A DNA stretch of 64,000 bases from the NCBI RefSeq assembly GCF_012277295.1, contig NZ_CP051156.1:558001-622000 (forward strand), in the 5' to 3' direction. This document shows positions 1-9,636 of the stretch, piece after piece (position 1 is the stretch's first letter; every line of letters starts with the position of its first letter). The DNA is from Wolbachia endosymbiont of Ctenocephalides felis wCfeT (GTDB lineage: Bacteria > Pseudomonadota > Alphaproteobacteria > Rickettsiales > Anaplasmataceae). The position numbers were made by a program, and so were the translations under genes. The notes under the pieces are model-generated. The model worked only from the letters and a program-made list of their open reading frames with translations. It ran no database searches and was not told the DNA's origin.

Positions 1-424
1 GTAGCTTGCTACTTTTTCTTTTTCCACATCTTTTGCAACGTCCATGCTCTAGTTGATATTCAACTACATACGGCTTGATTTCCGGCAAATCGACCTTTTG
101 ATGAGTATACGGATCTTTTGATACCGCAATTTCTCCTCCGCACTCACACGTATTGGGCAGTTCTATTTTTACCATCTCATCTGCCTCCATTTTAGGGCGG
201 TAACTGCCTTTATGTCCAACCTGTGCTCCTACTTTCCTGTCACTTTTTGGCTTATTTTCCCTCATCTTATATAATTCTTTGGAGCTTGGTATAGATGAAT
301 TTTTTGAATTTAAGCCAAGCCTTTCTTTTAACTCAGCGTTTTCGATCCTTAGCGCTTTATTTTCTGCTTTAAGCTCTTCTATTTTTGTTTCTAACTTTTC
401 TATAGTCTGCTTAAACTTTCGCAA
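1..424 (-). CDS. IS66-family transposase, N-terminal part (truncated by window edge)
   Basis: The first 141 codons of the transposase are visible. They hold an N-terminal coiled coil (repeated IEELKAENKALRIENAELK-type heptads), a Ser-rich linker, and a CECGGE zinc-type motif that starts the Cys-rich domain of IS66 transposases. The reading frame starts at a TTG, as in copies 3 and 7, because the upstream ATG is out of frame by one base. The codon that is mutated to TAA in copies 2, 4 and 5 is intact CAA here. The catalytic domain lies outside the window, so activity cannot be judged. Confidence 0.85.
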   Translation of the reverse strand, partial: MRKFKQTIEKLETKIEELKAENKALRIENAELKERLGLNSKNSSIPSSKELYKMRENKPKSDRKVGAQVGHKGSYRPKMEADEMVKIELPNTCECGGEIAVSKDPYTHQKVDLPEIKPYVVEYQLEHGRCKRCGKRKSSKL

Positions 425-523
425 AATTCTAAAAGATCAACCATATTACCTCACAGCCACTCTAGTTTACCTTTTTAGCATTCCTTGTCTACTCTTTATT
501 TTACCGCCCGGCTGAATGGATAC
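1..523 (-). mobile_element. IS66-family element, copy 1, partial (left part outside window)
   Basis: This is the 5' third of an IS66-family element on the minus strand. It matches the 1461-bp copies elsewhere in the window. Its outer end reads CTGAATGGATAC on the plus strand, and the 12-bp terminal motif GTATCCATTCAG is found at both ends of complete copies. No accessory tnpA/tnpB genes are present in any complete copy, which fits the single-transposase (ISBst12-like) branch of IS66. The insertion interrupts the 3' end of the neighbouring RDD gene. The base after the element begins a 9-bp sequence (TATTGCTAC) that also abuts IS66 copy 7, 55 kb away. Confidence 0.93.
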
Positions 524-1503
524 TATTGCTACTGTTCTTGCAATCTTATCGTAAAAAAGCTGCTTTCGCTTATCAAATATTGCATGTATAATAATCAGTA
601 TCATTGCTATAAAGATTAAGCCTAATAAAGGTAAGAGCCACCATTCTGAAGTATGTTCATCGGTTAGTGCTTTTATAATAAGTATACAAATAGTTGCAGT
701 TAAGCTAAAAGCTCTAAATAAAATATATCTTACTGTTGCTTGCATTATAGTAATGCCTTTAAGTGTATTTGCGTCTTTTATGTGAATGCAGAACAATAAC
801 TGTCCTGGAGTACCATTAAATCTTTTTATTAAAAATATTTCAAATACTATTGACAGCAAAAAAGACAAGCATTTAGTCAAGGACTGAGACTTATAAAAAC
901 CTAAAACCGTTTTTGCAAAAAAGAAAAAATTAAACAAATTCCTACGATAATAAAGCAATCTATAATATGTGCTATAGCACGTCTAGTTATTCCCATATAA
1001 TTTAGATTTGTGTCGCATTCTTTAAGTACTACTACTGTTTTTGTAATCTTGTCATAAAAACACTGTTTATGCCGATCAAATACTGCAAGTATTAGAACCA
1101 ATACTGGTAAAATCATAAACCACTCAGAAATATAAAGAGGCACAAATAAAAGTTCCTTAAGAGTGCTTCTTATCACCGCTTGCATTAAAGTAATGTTTTT
1201 TAGTGTTCCTGCATCTTTTATGTATATACCACACAGCAATTTTCCTGGAGTCCAACCAAGTTTGAATATCATTAACGCTTCTAACGCGACATATAATGCA
1301 GTAGATATCAATTCTTCTAATACATCATACCGAGATGAGATTAAAGAGTCTGCGTAAACGTCATCATAATTAAAAATATCAGCGGGAAGTTTTCCTGATA
1401 ACAGGAATAAAATGAATAAGTAAAAAACTAGAAATATTATTTGATCAACAAAGAAAGCAACAACACGTCTATTAATTCCTGCATAATTTACTTCAGCATT
1501 CAT
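524..1503 (-). pseudogene. Double RDD-domain membrane protein, frameshifted and 3'-truncated by IS66
   Basis: The gene encodes two consecutive RDD domains, integral membrane modules of uncertain (possibly transport) function. Unit 1 (about residues 1-160) has GINRR near its start, TPGKLL in the middle and FYDKI at its end. Unit 2 repeats the signature as GITRR, TPGQLL and FYDKI, so the gene looks like an internal duplication. Unit 1's frame ends at 901 and unit 2 continues in another frame. The break lies in the T-rich run of the coding strand at about 905-936, where one base gained or lost would join them. The 3' end stops at IS66 copy 1, whose end adds an IS-encoded tail beginning VSIQPGG. 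The natural ending (DSKSMD, stop) can be found beside mreB at 55574-55603. Confidence 0.8.
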
Positions 1504-1626
1504 TTTTATACCTCACACAATTTGTCTATTTATGACATTAATAATGGAAGCAATTATACATGCTGATAATTAAACAGTAGTAAAATTTAATTATTAGTAT
1601 CTTTGAAAATTACAGCTTTGTTATAA

Positions 1627-2481
1627 GAAGGTGTCTGCAAAGTATGTAGAAAAGTAGAAAAAAGGACAATTATGTGATACAAGGATAACTTTAACATGTA
1701 TCCAAGTGACATAAAAGACAGTGAATGGGAAATTTTAAAGCCATATTTTGAGCCAAAAAAGACAGGTAGACCAAGAAAACACGATATTAGAACAATTATT
1801 AATGCAATAAGGTACGTAATGAGAACAGGCTGCCAATGGAGACAATTACCTAAGGATTTCCCACCATGGAAGACAATTTACAGTTGGAACACACGACTAA
1901 AAAACACTGGAAAATGGCAAGAAATACACGATATTTTAGTAAAAAAAGTAAGGGAGGTAGTTGGTAAAAGAGCCACACCATCAGTTGGAATAATTGACAG
2001 CCAATCAGTAAAAACGACTCAAAAAGGGGGGCCAGAGGTTACGATGCTGGCAAGAAAATAAAAGGTCGAAAACGGCATATTATTGTAGACACGCTAGGAC
2101 TCGTGATTACGGCAGATGTACACAGTGCAAGCATCCAAGACCGCGAGGGAGCTTTAGATCTTCTGGTAAAAGCAAAACAAAAAATACCAACATTACAGAG
2201 GTTTTTTGCTGATCAAGGATACACAGGTAACCTTAAAAACAGATGCTTAATAAAAACAGGATGTTTATTTACAATAGCAAAAAAAGCTCCTAATATTGCG
2301 GGATTTGAGGTTATACCGAAGCGTTGGATTGTTGAAAGAACTTTTGCTTGGCTTTCCAATTTTAGGCGTATGAGTAAGGATTATGAGCATTCTCCTCAAA
2401 CTTCGGAAACCAATATTTTCTTTAATATGACTACTATTATGCTTACTAAATTAGCTAATTCTTGAGTTTGCAGACACCTTC
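1627..2481 (+). mobile_element. IS5-family insertion sequence (two-frame transposase)
   Basis: The element is bounded by 15-bp perfect inverted repeats: GAAGGTGTCTGCAAA on the left and its complement on the right. A TAA trinucleotide flanks both ends and is a likely target duplication, typical in size for IS5 relatives. It is 855 bp long. It lies between the start of the minus-strand RDD gene and the end of ispH and does not obviously break a gene. A short decayed stretch of the same family is found at 11952-11992. Confidence 0.9.
1696..2465 (+). CDS. IS5-family transposase, made from two frames by a probable -1 frameshift
   Basis: The first frame (1696-2061) carries the N-terminal helix-turn-helix-like region and the first catalytic Asp in GIIDSQSVKTT. 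The second frame holds GYDAGKKIKGRKRHI, the second Asp (ADQGYTG) and the Glu (RWIVERTFAWL). The DDE triad is complete only when the two frames are joined. The downstream frame is -1 relative to the first. A run of five A and six G (2021-2031) just before the overlap could serve for slippage. Programmed frameshifting is known in several IS groups, so this may be a working arrangement rather than decay. The sequence alone cannot decide. Confidence 0.85.
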
Positions 2482-2514
2482 TAAGGATGTGGTAGCAACT
2501 CAACCCAATCCCAC

Positions 2515-3444
2515 TCAGTTCAAGCTTGGTACTTTAAACTGAACGTTTTCAGTAATACCGTCTGGCATAACCGAGACTTCAATGGTTATTTTTGTTTTTA
2601 AATAGTTTATCAATTCATCAACTAATACATCCGGGGCAGAGGCTCCTGCAGTAATGCCTATTTTTTCTACACCATCCAACCAGTCTTCATTTATACAGGT
2701 ATAATCATCAATTAAATATGCTCTTTTTCCTTTTGCCAGGCATAAATCTATCAAACGGTTTGAGTTTGAGCTATTTTTACTTCCTATTATGAATACCATA
2801 TCAACAATCTCAGCTAATTTTTTTACAGCGTTTTGCCTATTTTGCGTTGCGTAGCATATATCTTTTAAATCAGGTCCTGTAATATTTGGAAACCTTGATT
2901 TCAAAGCAGTAATAATTTCTCTAGTATCATCAATGCTTAATGTAGTTTGTGTTACATAGGACAGATTATTTGGCTCTCTAACCTTTAAGTCATATACATC
3001 CTGCACAGTCTGCACTAAAGCTATAGGATTATTTACTCTTCCTCTAATTCCTTTAACTTCTGGGTGGTTTTCGTGCCCGATTAGAATGAGTTCTTTGCCA
3101 TTGTCCTCGTATCTTTTTGCTTCTTTATGCACCTTGCTGACCAAGGGACAAGTTGCATCAATTACTTTGATATTCTTTCTTTTTGCTTCATCTTCTATAC
3201 TTTTTGACACACCATGGGCACTGAAGATCAATATTCCTCCATTACCTTCAATTTCCTCAATATTTTTTACAAAAATCACACCTTGCTTCATAAAATCCTC
3301 CACTATATATTTATTGTGGACGATTTCGTGCAACACATACACCTGGCACTGGTTGCGATATTTTTCTAAAGTAATAGCTAATATGTCTACAGCTCTTTTT
3401 ACTCCTGCACAAAAGCCCCGTGGTTCAGCTAGAATGACTTCCAT
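2515..3444 (-). CDS. ispH: 4-hydroxy-3-methylbut-2-enyl diphosphate reductase
   Basis: IspH (LytB) catalyses the last step of the MEP isoprenoid pathway, reducing HMBPP to IPP and DMAPP with a [4Fe-4S] cluster in the cytosol. The 309-residue product has the three cluster cysteines at positions 12 (GFCAG), 99 (DATCP) and 197 (DICYATQ), with family spacing. The conserved HEIVHN and SAHGVS histidine motifs are also present. I chose the ATG at 3444 because GGAAAGAG lies just before it. An in-frame ATG ten codons upstream has no ribosome site and would overlap ftsI. The gene is divergent from ftsI with only 20 bp between start codons, so each promoter must lie in or near the other gene. Confidence 0.96.
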   Translation of the reverse strand: MEVILAEPRGFCAGVKRAVDILAITLEKYRNQCQVYVLHEIVHNKYIVEDFMKQGVIFVKNIEEIEGNGGILIFSAHGVSKSIEDEAKRKNIKVIDATCPLVSKVHKEAKRYEDNGKELILIGHENHPEVKGIRGRVNNPIALVQTVQDVYDLKVREPNNLSYVTQTTLSIDDTREIITALKSRFPNITGPDLKDICYATQNRQNAVKKLAEIVDMVFIIGSKNSSNSNRLIDLCLAKGKRAYLIDDYTCINEDWLDGVEKIGITAGASAPDVLVDELINYLKTKITIEVSVMPDGITENVQFKVPSLN

Positions 3445-3464
3445 CTCTTTCCAATCAAATAAAT

Positions 3465-5003
3465 ATGCAAGCATTACTTAAAAATAAGCTCCGCTCACTG
3501 TACTTTATAGTACCATTATTTATATTTTATATAATAATTATTTTTCGTATATTTTCTCTAACGTTTAGTACTCCAGCAGATTTAAATAGCAGTAATAAAG
3601 CATATGGACAACCTGACATTTTAGATAGAAACGGAGTGGTGATAGCAACAAATGTACCCACAACTTCGCTGTATATAAATCCAACTAAAGTGAGAGATCC
3701 AGAAAATATAGCAACACAATTATGCTCCACTCTAAATAATCTTGAATATGAGAATTTATATAAAATACTTACCTCAGAGAAGAAATTTGCTTGGATAAAG
3801 AGACATTTAACTCCAAAAGAGTTACTGGCGATAAAAAGTACTGGCATTCCTGGAGTAAATTTTCATGATGATGTGAAGCGCATATACCCACATAGTAATT
3901 TATTTGCGCACGTGCTTGGCTACACAGACATAGATGGTAATGGTATTGCCGGAATTGAAGCATATCTTGCAAGAGGCAGTAAAAAACAGCCCATAGTACT
4001 ATCATTGGATCTACGAATACAAAGTGTAGTACATGATGAATTAGCCAAAGCTGTGAGTAAGTATCAAGCACTTGGTGGAGTGGGGATAGTTTTAAATGTA
4101 AAAAACAGCGAAATTGTTTCATTGGTTAGTTTGCCTGATTTTAATCCTAACCTCCAAAGTAAAGCAGATGACATGCAAAAGTTTAATCGAGCAAGTCTTG
4201 GAGTGTATGAAATGGGTTCAGTGTTTAAGTTTTTTACGATAGCTGCAGCACTTGATGCTGATGCTACAAAACTTAGTGATTTATATGACGTATCAAAGCC
4301 AATTACTATTGGAAAATACAAAATACAAGACTTTCATAAGTCTAAAATTCCAAAAATCACTGTACAAGATATATTTGTAAAATCATCTAACATTGGTGCA
4401 GCTAAAATTGCAGCAAACTTGGGCATTGAAAAGCAGATAGAATATTTTAAAACTATGAAGCTATTTTTTCCCCTAAAAGTTGAAATACCAGAAACATCTA
4501 TACCGATCATTCCAGACAGATGGAGCGAAAGCACTTTAACTACAGCATCTTATGGTTATGGAATAGCTGTTACACCTATTCACATTGTTCAAACTGCAGC
4601 TGCATTGGTTAATGATGGAATATTTCATAATGCAACTTTGATATTGAATAAAAAAAGTATAGGGGAGCAAATTGTGACAAAAAGTACTTCTCAAGCAATA
4701 AGGAATTTACTACGTGCAGCAGTAACTGATGGCACGGGTAAAAAAGCAGACGTAAAAACCTATTCTATAGGAGGAAAAACTGGGTCAGCGGAAAAAGTTA
4801 TCAATGGCAAGTATGATAAAAATGCAAATATAGCATCATTCATAGGAGTTCTTACCACACTTGACCCAAGATATATAGTATTTATTACTATTGATGAACC
4901 GCAGGGTATGCAATTCTCTACAGGAGGAATAATTGCTGCTCCAATAGTAAAAAATATTATAACCAGAATAACACCGATATTAAATATTATGCCTGAAATG
5001 TAA
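3465..5003 (+). CDS. ftsI: Penicillin-binding protein, FtsI/PBP3-like transpeptidase
   Basis: This is a monofunctional D,D-transpeptidase that cross-links peptidoglycan at the division septum. The 512-residue protein has one N-terminal membrane anchor (about residues 12-34), a dimerisation domain starting near DILDRNG, and the transpeptidase domain. The active-site motifs are complete: SxxK at S252-K255 (SVFK), SxN at 307-309 (SSN) and KTG at 438-440. No transglycosylase domain is present. I favour FtsI over PBP2/MrdA because of the short N-terminal domain, but this is judgement. No clear Shine-Dalgarno precedes the ATG. It shares a very short divergent gap with ispH. Confidence 0.85.
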   Translation: MQALLKNKLRSLYFIVPLFIFYIIIIFRIFSLTFSTPADLNSSNKAYGQPDILDRNGVVIATNVPTTSLYINPTKVRDPENIATQLCSTLNNLEYENLYKILTSEKKFAWIKRHLTPKELLAIKSTGIPGVNFHDDVKRIYPHSNLFAHVLGYTDIDGNGIAGIEAYLARGSKKQPIVLSLDLRIQSVVHDELAKAVSKYQALGGVGIVLNVKNSEIVSLVSLPDFNPNLQSKADDMQKFNRASLGVYEMGSVFKFFTIAAALDADATKLSDLYDVSKPITIGKYKIQDFHKSKIPKITVQDIFVKSSNIGAAKIAANLGIEKQIEYFKTMKLFFPLKVEIPETSIPIIPDRWSESTLTTASYGYGIAVTPIHIVQTAAALVNDGIFHNATLILNKKSIGEQIVTKSTSQAIRNLLRAAVTDGTGKKADVKTYSIGGKTGSAEKVINGKYDKNANIASFIGVLTTLDPRYIVFITIDEPQGMQFSTGGIIAAPIVKNIITRITPILNIMPEM

Positions 5004-5083
5004 AATCATCAATGTAAATCTCATAACCTATTCATAAAATTTTTACTATTTTATGACATAGCTTACATTTTTAGAGATATACT

Positions 5084-5476
5084 ATGAGTATTACAAACCC
5101 AAGCAGTAAAGATTCTAAGTCGAATATTGTAGAGTTAAATAGTAAAAATTTTGATTCTGAGGTTCTACATCCAAAAGGGCCTGTGATGGTAAAATTTTAT
5201 GCAACGTGGTGTGGACCATGCATGCAAGACATGCAAGGTTTTAAAAAATTCGCTGAAGATAACAAAGATAAACTCAAGGTTTGCAAGCTTGATATATATG
5301 ATGAATCAGATATTGCAAGATTGGATATTGCAACAAAGTTTGGTATTGAAGCTACGCCAACTTACGCCCTATTGAGAAAGGAAGTAGGTAGTGGTGCATA
5401 TGAGAAATTATTCTCTGATTATGCAAGAGATCAAGATTTAATGGCGTTAGAATATGATGCTTTAAATAGCTACTAA
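5084..5476 (+). CDS. Thioredoxin-like protein
   Basis: This is a cytosolic dithiol-disulfide oxidoreductase of the thioredoxin fold, 130 residues. The active site WCGPC is at residues 42-46 and the cis-Pro loop ATPTY has its Pro at 92. An extra polar N-terminal extension of about 18 residues precedes the fold, and there is no signal peptide. Compared with classical thioredoxin (about 105-110 residues) it has an acidic C-terminal tail. It could be the housekeeping thioredoxin or a specialised paralogue. It follows ftsI on the same strand after 80 bp of AT-rich sequence, so it probably has its own promoter. Confidence 0.88.
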   Translation: MSITNPSSKDSKSNIVELNSKNFDSEVLHPKGPVMVKFYATWCGPCMQDMQGFKKFAEDNKDKLKVCKLDIYDESDIARLDIATKFGIEATPTYALLRKEVGSGAYEKLFSDYARDQDLMALEYDALNSY

Positions 5477-5525
5477 GCTATGAGCCTTTGCTTATTAAAT
5501 TAAAGTTAAATATTCAAAATGCACC

Positions 5526-6782
5526 TTAACCTTTTGTTGGAATATCCGCAGATTTAGGTCTTAAGCATTCAGGAGTTAAAACATTCCTTAGTGCAGTAAA
5601 AGTGCCGATCTTTGAGCCATTTATGATTTCTTCTTTAGCTATTTCTTCTTCGAGCGCTGATTTTATAACACAACAATATATCGCTGCAAATACTAATGTA
5701 CCAATAATCATAGTAGATTCAGACACAATGGCAGCAATATCATCAATATAAGGAATTAAAGTGGCAATATATATAGAACACGCCACTAATGGCACTAATG
5801 GCATTGCACCAATAACCATAACAAACTTATCAATCGGATCAACAGTATCTGCACCATTTTCTACTAGAAGCTGTACTATTTTTTTTCTGCTTTCTCCTTT
5901 GACGTGGTTAATAGCATAATATAGAGGAGTATACCTAGATTTGTTTCTCGCATTAACCTTAGCATCTTTTGCTATTAAAAACCTCATTACTTCTACGTCA
6001 TCTACACAATGAAGAGGAGTATTTCCATACTTGTCTCTAGCATTAACATCAGCGTTCTTTTCTTTTACTAAAAACTTTACTACTTCTATTCTAGACCTTT
6101 TGACAGCTTTATGAAGAGGAGTCTCTCCACAATTGTTTTTAGCACTAACATCAGCACCTTCTTCTATTAAAAATTCTGCTACTTCTTTGTCAGGCCTTCC
6201 TGCAGCTACATAAAGAGGAGTATTTCCATCATGGTCTCTGGCATTAACATCAGCGTTTTTTTCTTTTACTAAAAACCTTACTACTTTTATGTTAGATGTT
6301 GTGGCAGCTATATGAAGACAAGTCTCTCCATTATTGTTTATAGCATCAACATCAGCATCATTTTCTATTAAAAGTTCTACTACTTTTGGTTTTGGGTCAT
6401 AACTTTCGACAGCTGTATGAAGACAAGTCTTTCCATATTTGTTTATAGCGTTAACGTCAGCACCTTTTTCAATCAGAAGTTGTATTATTATCCATCCTGT
6501 GAGAAGAATTATAAAATGACGAATCTCATCAGTTTCCCCACTATGCTCCAATAATCTACTACCATGTGTTAGGATAGCTACATGAAGAGGAGTATTTCCA
6601 TCTTTACCTTTCGTATTAACACTGGTATTATTTGCCGTAAAAAATTCTACCATTTTCTTTCTACCTACCTCAGTAGCAGCACGCAGAATATTATCTCTCA
6701 ACTCATCTGTAATATTAACATCAGCATAACCTTCGAGTGCTTGCTCGACAGCATCAAATAATTGTTTCATTAATTCGTCCAT
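5526..6782 (-). CDS. Ankyrin-repeat protein with C-terminal membrane hairpin
   Basis: The 418-residue protein has about eight or nine ankyrin repeats (residues about 55-330) with the canonical G-TPLH-A---A---E-V--L---GADVNA pattern. Two hydrophobic segments follow near residues 335-385, then a short polar tail. The layout (repeats first, membrane hairpin last) recurs in the ankyrin genes at 17.3-21 kb. Ankyrin proteins of intracellular bacteria often bind host proteins, but no target can be inferred here. The reading frame is intact. The next ankyrin gene starts upstream on the same strand after about 110 bp. Confidence 0.9.
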   Translation of the reverse strand: MDELMKQLFDAVEQALEGYADVNITDELRDNILRAATEVGRKKMVEFFTANNTSVNTKGKDGNTPLHVAILTHGSRLLEHSGETDEIRHFIILLTGWIIIQLLIEKGADVNAINKYGKTCLHTAVESYDPKPKVVELLIENDADVDAINNNGETCLHIAATTSNIKVVRFLVKEKNADVNARDHDGNTPLYVAAGRPDKEVAEFLIEEGADVSAKNNCGETPLHKAVKRSRIEVVKFLVKEKNADVNARDKYGNTPLHCVDDVEVMRFLIAKDAKVNARNKSRYTPLYYAINHVKGESRKKIVQLLVENGADTVDPIDKFVMVIGAMPLVPLVACSIYIATLIPYIDDIAAIVSESTMIIGTLVFAAIYCCVIKSALEEEIAKEEIINGSKIGTFTALRNVLTPECLRPKSADIPTKG

Positions 6783-6890
6783 AATAGCCTACATTTGTAT
6801 AAAGTTAATTAATTAATAATATCATATTCAACATATAATGTCAATTATGGGACCAACTCTTTATCAATTGATACCCCCCTCAACATGCGC

Positions 6891-8105
6891 TTAAGAACAA
6901 TGCGCTAATAGTAGATTAAGTCTACTTTTATGATCATTACCTAAAAACTTATTTACATATTGAGTAATGATTACTTTTTCAAGTGGATTAGCTACAGAAT
7001 CAGATATTGGTATGATCTCCTTTCCATTGATGCTCCCTGTATCTATCCGTTTGTACAGAGAACTTATTTTTTCTCCTTTCTCCACTTTGCTGGACAAGAT
7101 ATTAGCATACATCGGGAACTGCTGAAAATTATTAGATCTTAACTCCTCTAGGTTTTGACGAATTTCTTCGTTTATAAAGCATCTAGCTAATTTAGTGTCG
7201 TCCCTTGTTCTGAGAAAGTCACAAAGTGTTACGCTTTGATCGCCAATTTTACCAAGCTCAATACCTCGCATTAATTCAACCTCAGCCTTGCATCTATTCC
7301 AGTAGGGTGATGAGCATAAATGGCTTCCAGAATCGGCCCCTGAGGCTATTAACTCTTCAATTATATTTAAATCTCTCCTATTAATGGCAATTGATAGTGC
7401 AGTTACACTAGAATTATCCTGTAGGTCAATATTAACATCTGTGCCTATTAATCGTCTTACAGCATACAGATTACCGATTTTAACAGCATGATGTAATAAA
7501 CCATCCATTTGTTGGCATCTCTCTAATTTTCTCACTGTACAAGCATGAAAATAGCATATGTCAATGAAAGTATAAATCAGAAAAGTAGCAATGAATGGCA
7601 CACCATAAAAGGTGATAGGTGTTAATAACGTAAGTAACCCGAGAGTTGGCACAGAATGCATATTAACAGAGGCAGCAAAAGAGTCTGCTAATACAGGATT
7701 CATAGTAAAACATAATGTAAAAGAGGCCATTAATATCAGAGCCACATAGGGAAAAATGCTCATTACTGTGTCACCCGTATATCCATTATTTAAGTGATAA
7801 GCAAAAGGTCTTTTCGTAATAGTAGACCTAATGTTTTCATAATATCCTAAAAAAACAGCTAAGCTTAAAGTTTCATCTTTTGCTTTGCTAATATATGCCC
7901 CTCCTGTAATTAATAGTTCTGCTATTTCTTTACTATTGTACCCTATGGCAATATCAAGAGGAGTCAGTCCATAACAATCCCTATCATTAGCATCTCCTGC
8001 TTGAATTTTCCTTCTAACATCTGCTAAATTGCCACACCGAATTGCGTCATGTATTGTATGATGCCGTGCTTGTAACTGCTCTCTGTCTAACCCCAACATA
8101 GCCAC
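6891..8105 (-). CDS. Ankyrin-repeat protein with central membrane segments
   Basis: This 404-residue protein differs in layout from its neighbours. Two or three degenerate ankyrin repeats (residues about 17-95) precede two long hydrophobic segments (about 115-190). Two more repeats follow (about 200-265, for example VTALSIAINRRDLNIIEELI), then a repeat-free C-terminal region of about 135 residues. The membrane segments between two repeat blocks suggest both blocks lie on the same side of a membrane, as two spans form a hairpin. The frame is intact. Function is unknown. Confidence 0.85.
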   Translation of the reverse strand: MAMLGLDREQLQARHHTIHDAIRCGNLADVRRKIQAGDANDRDCYGLTPLDIAIGYNSKEIAELLITGGAYISKAKDETLSLAVFLGYYENIRSTITKRPFAYHLNNGYTGDTVMSIFPYVALILMASFTLCFTMNPVLADSFAASVNMHSVPTLGLLTLLTPITFYGVPFIATFLIYTFIDICYFHACTVRKLERCQQMDGLLHHAVKIGNLYAVRRLIGTDVNIDLQDNSSVTALSIAINRRDLNIIEELIASGADSGSHLCSSPYWNRCKAEVELMRGIELGKIGDQSVTLCDFLRTRDDTKLARCFINEEIRQNLEELRSNNFQQFPMYANILSSKVEKGEKISSLYKRIDTGSINGKEIIPISDSVANPLEKVIITQYVNKFLGNDHKSRLNLLLAHCS

Positions 8106-8242
8106 TCACTAAAATATATTTAGTATATTTTATTTTAGCATAATAAGCGAAGAGGGTTTAATAAGAGTGAAGATGGAAGATTGTTTAAACAAAAAATATC
8201 CGTTAATGATTCCGATTTTCTCCAACATCGACAAGTTTCAGA

Positions 8243-8270
8243 GCCTTACCCCATAATCATGAGGTAAGGC
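8243..8270 (-). terminator. Hairpin after the 8277-9578 gene
   Basis: An 8-bp perfect stem (GCCTTACC pairing with GGTAAGGC) with a partly pairing loop lies within 40 bp downstream of the stop codon of the minus-strand gene. No T-run follows, so it may act as a weak terminator or RNA-stabilising structure. A similar hairpin occurs at 42548-42573. Confidence 0.4.
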
Positions 8271-8276
8271 ACCTTC

Positions 8277-9578
8277 TTAAAGTTCATCGTGAACACGCGG
8301 TATATCAGGAAGCATTGGAGCTGATATTGGCACAACATTTGGTAAAGAAACCGTTTGTGGTGCCGAGATATGTGGCTCATTATACAAATTATCATTACGA
8401 ATAGAGCACATGAGTTTGTAAAATGATAAAAAATCAGGTGCTTTATCTCTGTAAAAATTCTTATCGTACATACCTTTTAACAATGGCTCAAAGCCCGCAC
8501 TTAAGAATTTATCTGCTCCGCTTATGCATCTACCTGCACGACTTTCCAGGCTCTCTCCAAGATATTCATCTGCATTCTGACCATTACCTGTAAGTGCATT
8601 ATTCTGTCTATCACCTGCAAGTGCATTATTCATTGCTATACAGCTATCTTTTAGAACTTGTACTTTAGCATTTATTCCATCAACTTTCTTAGCATCATGA
8701 AATGTTTTATTTATATCTGCTTCCAGCTCTTCTAAATTAACAGAAAAATGCTTAGATAGAAAAGGTAATTTAGCAAGAGAAGCTGAGTCAAGTAGGTTCT
8801 TCTCTGCTCCAAGTATTACACTATAAGCATCTAGTGTTGGTAATATTTTATCAAATGAATAATCTGACACTCTGCTTATCAGACCACGCTCTTCTTGTAG
8901 GGTTTTAGTTAGTAGATCACGAATCTCTTGAACATTGCTTTTTTCTGTTTCGATTTTATAAAATTCTTCCAGTGCGGCATCTAAGTCAGCCTTTATATCT
9001 GTAAGCTTAGATTTAGTTACCATTTTTAGAACGCAGTCTTTACATGAAGCATCATCTTCTTTCATGGTTCGTGTGCATTTGTTCATGATTTTTGCATACA
9101 CCTGCATAAAGAACTTCAACTCCTCAATAGATTCTTTTGCGCTCTCCGCATGTTTTCTTGCACGTTCTAAATCACCTACTTTCATTGATGCATCAGCTTC
9201 TGCCAGATGATATTTTTTAGTGTTTGTAACTATATCAGCCGCCGCATGAGACATTTTTTGGATTATGCTGTTATGCAGATGGGTATAACTATTAACTTCC
9301 CTGTCAATTGCTGAATCTATTTTATTGAGTAAATTTTCCAATTTTTCCATTTTTTCTTTTGTATAGTTTTTGCTTATGGCATATTCTTGATAGTCATATA
9401 TAGCCACGCCTTTTCCATTTATATCTTTTGCATAATTCATTACTTCAAATAGTTTTTTTGCTTCTTGTAGCACTTTAATTTTTCTTGATGAAACCCCAAT
9501 TTCACTCGAAGGACTTTCTTTTTCTAGATGATCTATGAAATTTACTGCATATTCTACTCTTTCAAGAAATTTCTCCAT
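8277..9578 (-). CDS. Unrecognised helical protein
   Basis: I do not recognise this protein. It is about 433 residues, almost entirely predicted helical, rich in Lys/Glu/Asp and Leu, with no signal peptide or membrane segment. Cysteines cluster once, in NKCTRTMKEDDASCKDC (about residues 170-186), which could be a small metal or disulfide site. A short near-repeat, NNALAGDRQ then NNALTGNGQ, lies near residue 325. The C-terminus is Pro-rich (ISAPQTVSLPNVVPISAP). I chose the ATG with AGAG upstream rather than a TTG eight codons earlier. It lies 58 bp after the next gene upstream, so the two are probably cotranscribed. Confidence 0.75.
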   Translation of the reverse strand: MEKFLERVEYAVNFIDHLEKESPSSEIGVSSRKIKVLQEAKKLFEVMNYAKDINGKGVAIYDYQEYAISKNYTKEKMEKLENLLNKIDSAIDREVNSYTHLHNSIIQKMSHAAADIVTNTKKYHLAEADASMKVGDLERARKHAESAKESIEELKFFMQVYAKIMNKCTRTMKEDDASCKDCVLKMVTKSKLTDIKADLDAALEEFYKIETEKSNVQEIRDLLTKTLQEERGLISRVSDYSFDKILPTLDAYSVILGAEKNLLDSASLAKLPFLSKHFSVNLEELEADINKTFHDAKKVDGINAKVQVLKDSCIAMNNALAGDRQNNALTGNGQNADEYLGESLESRAGRCISGADKFLSAGFEPLLKGMYDKNFYRDKAPDFLSFYKLMCSIRNDNLYNEPHISAPQTVSLPNVVPISAPMLPDIPRVHDEL

Positions 9579-9636
9579 TTTTTCATTTCTCTGTGTTACC
9601 AATAGATTGTAACTTTCATAATCTTTGTGGCTATGT

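Noticed and set aside
279..515. A 78-codon ORF that recurs on the antisense strand of every IS66 copy (also near 15264, 23511, 36960, 40964, 56820)
   Set aside because: It lies entirely opposite the transposase coiled-coil region and changes only where the transposase changes. It has no ribosome site or family resemblance, so it is a shadow of the sense gene.
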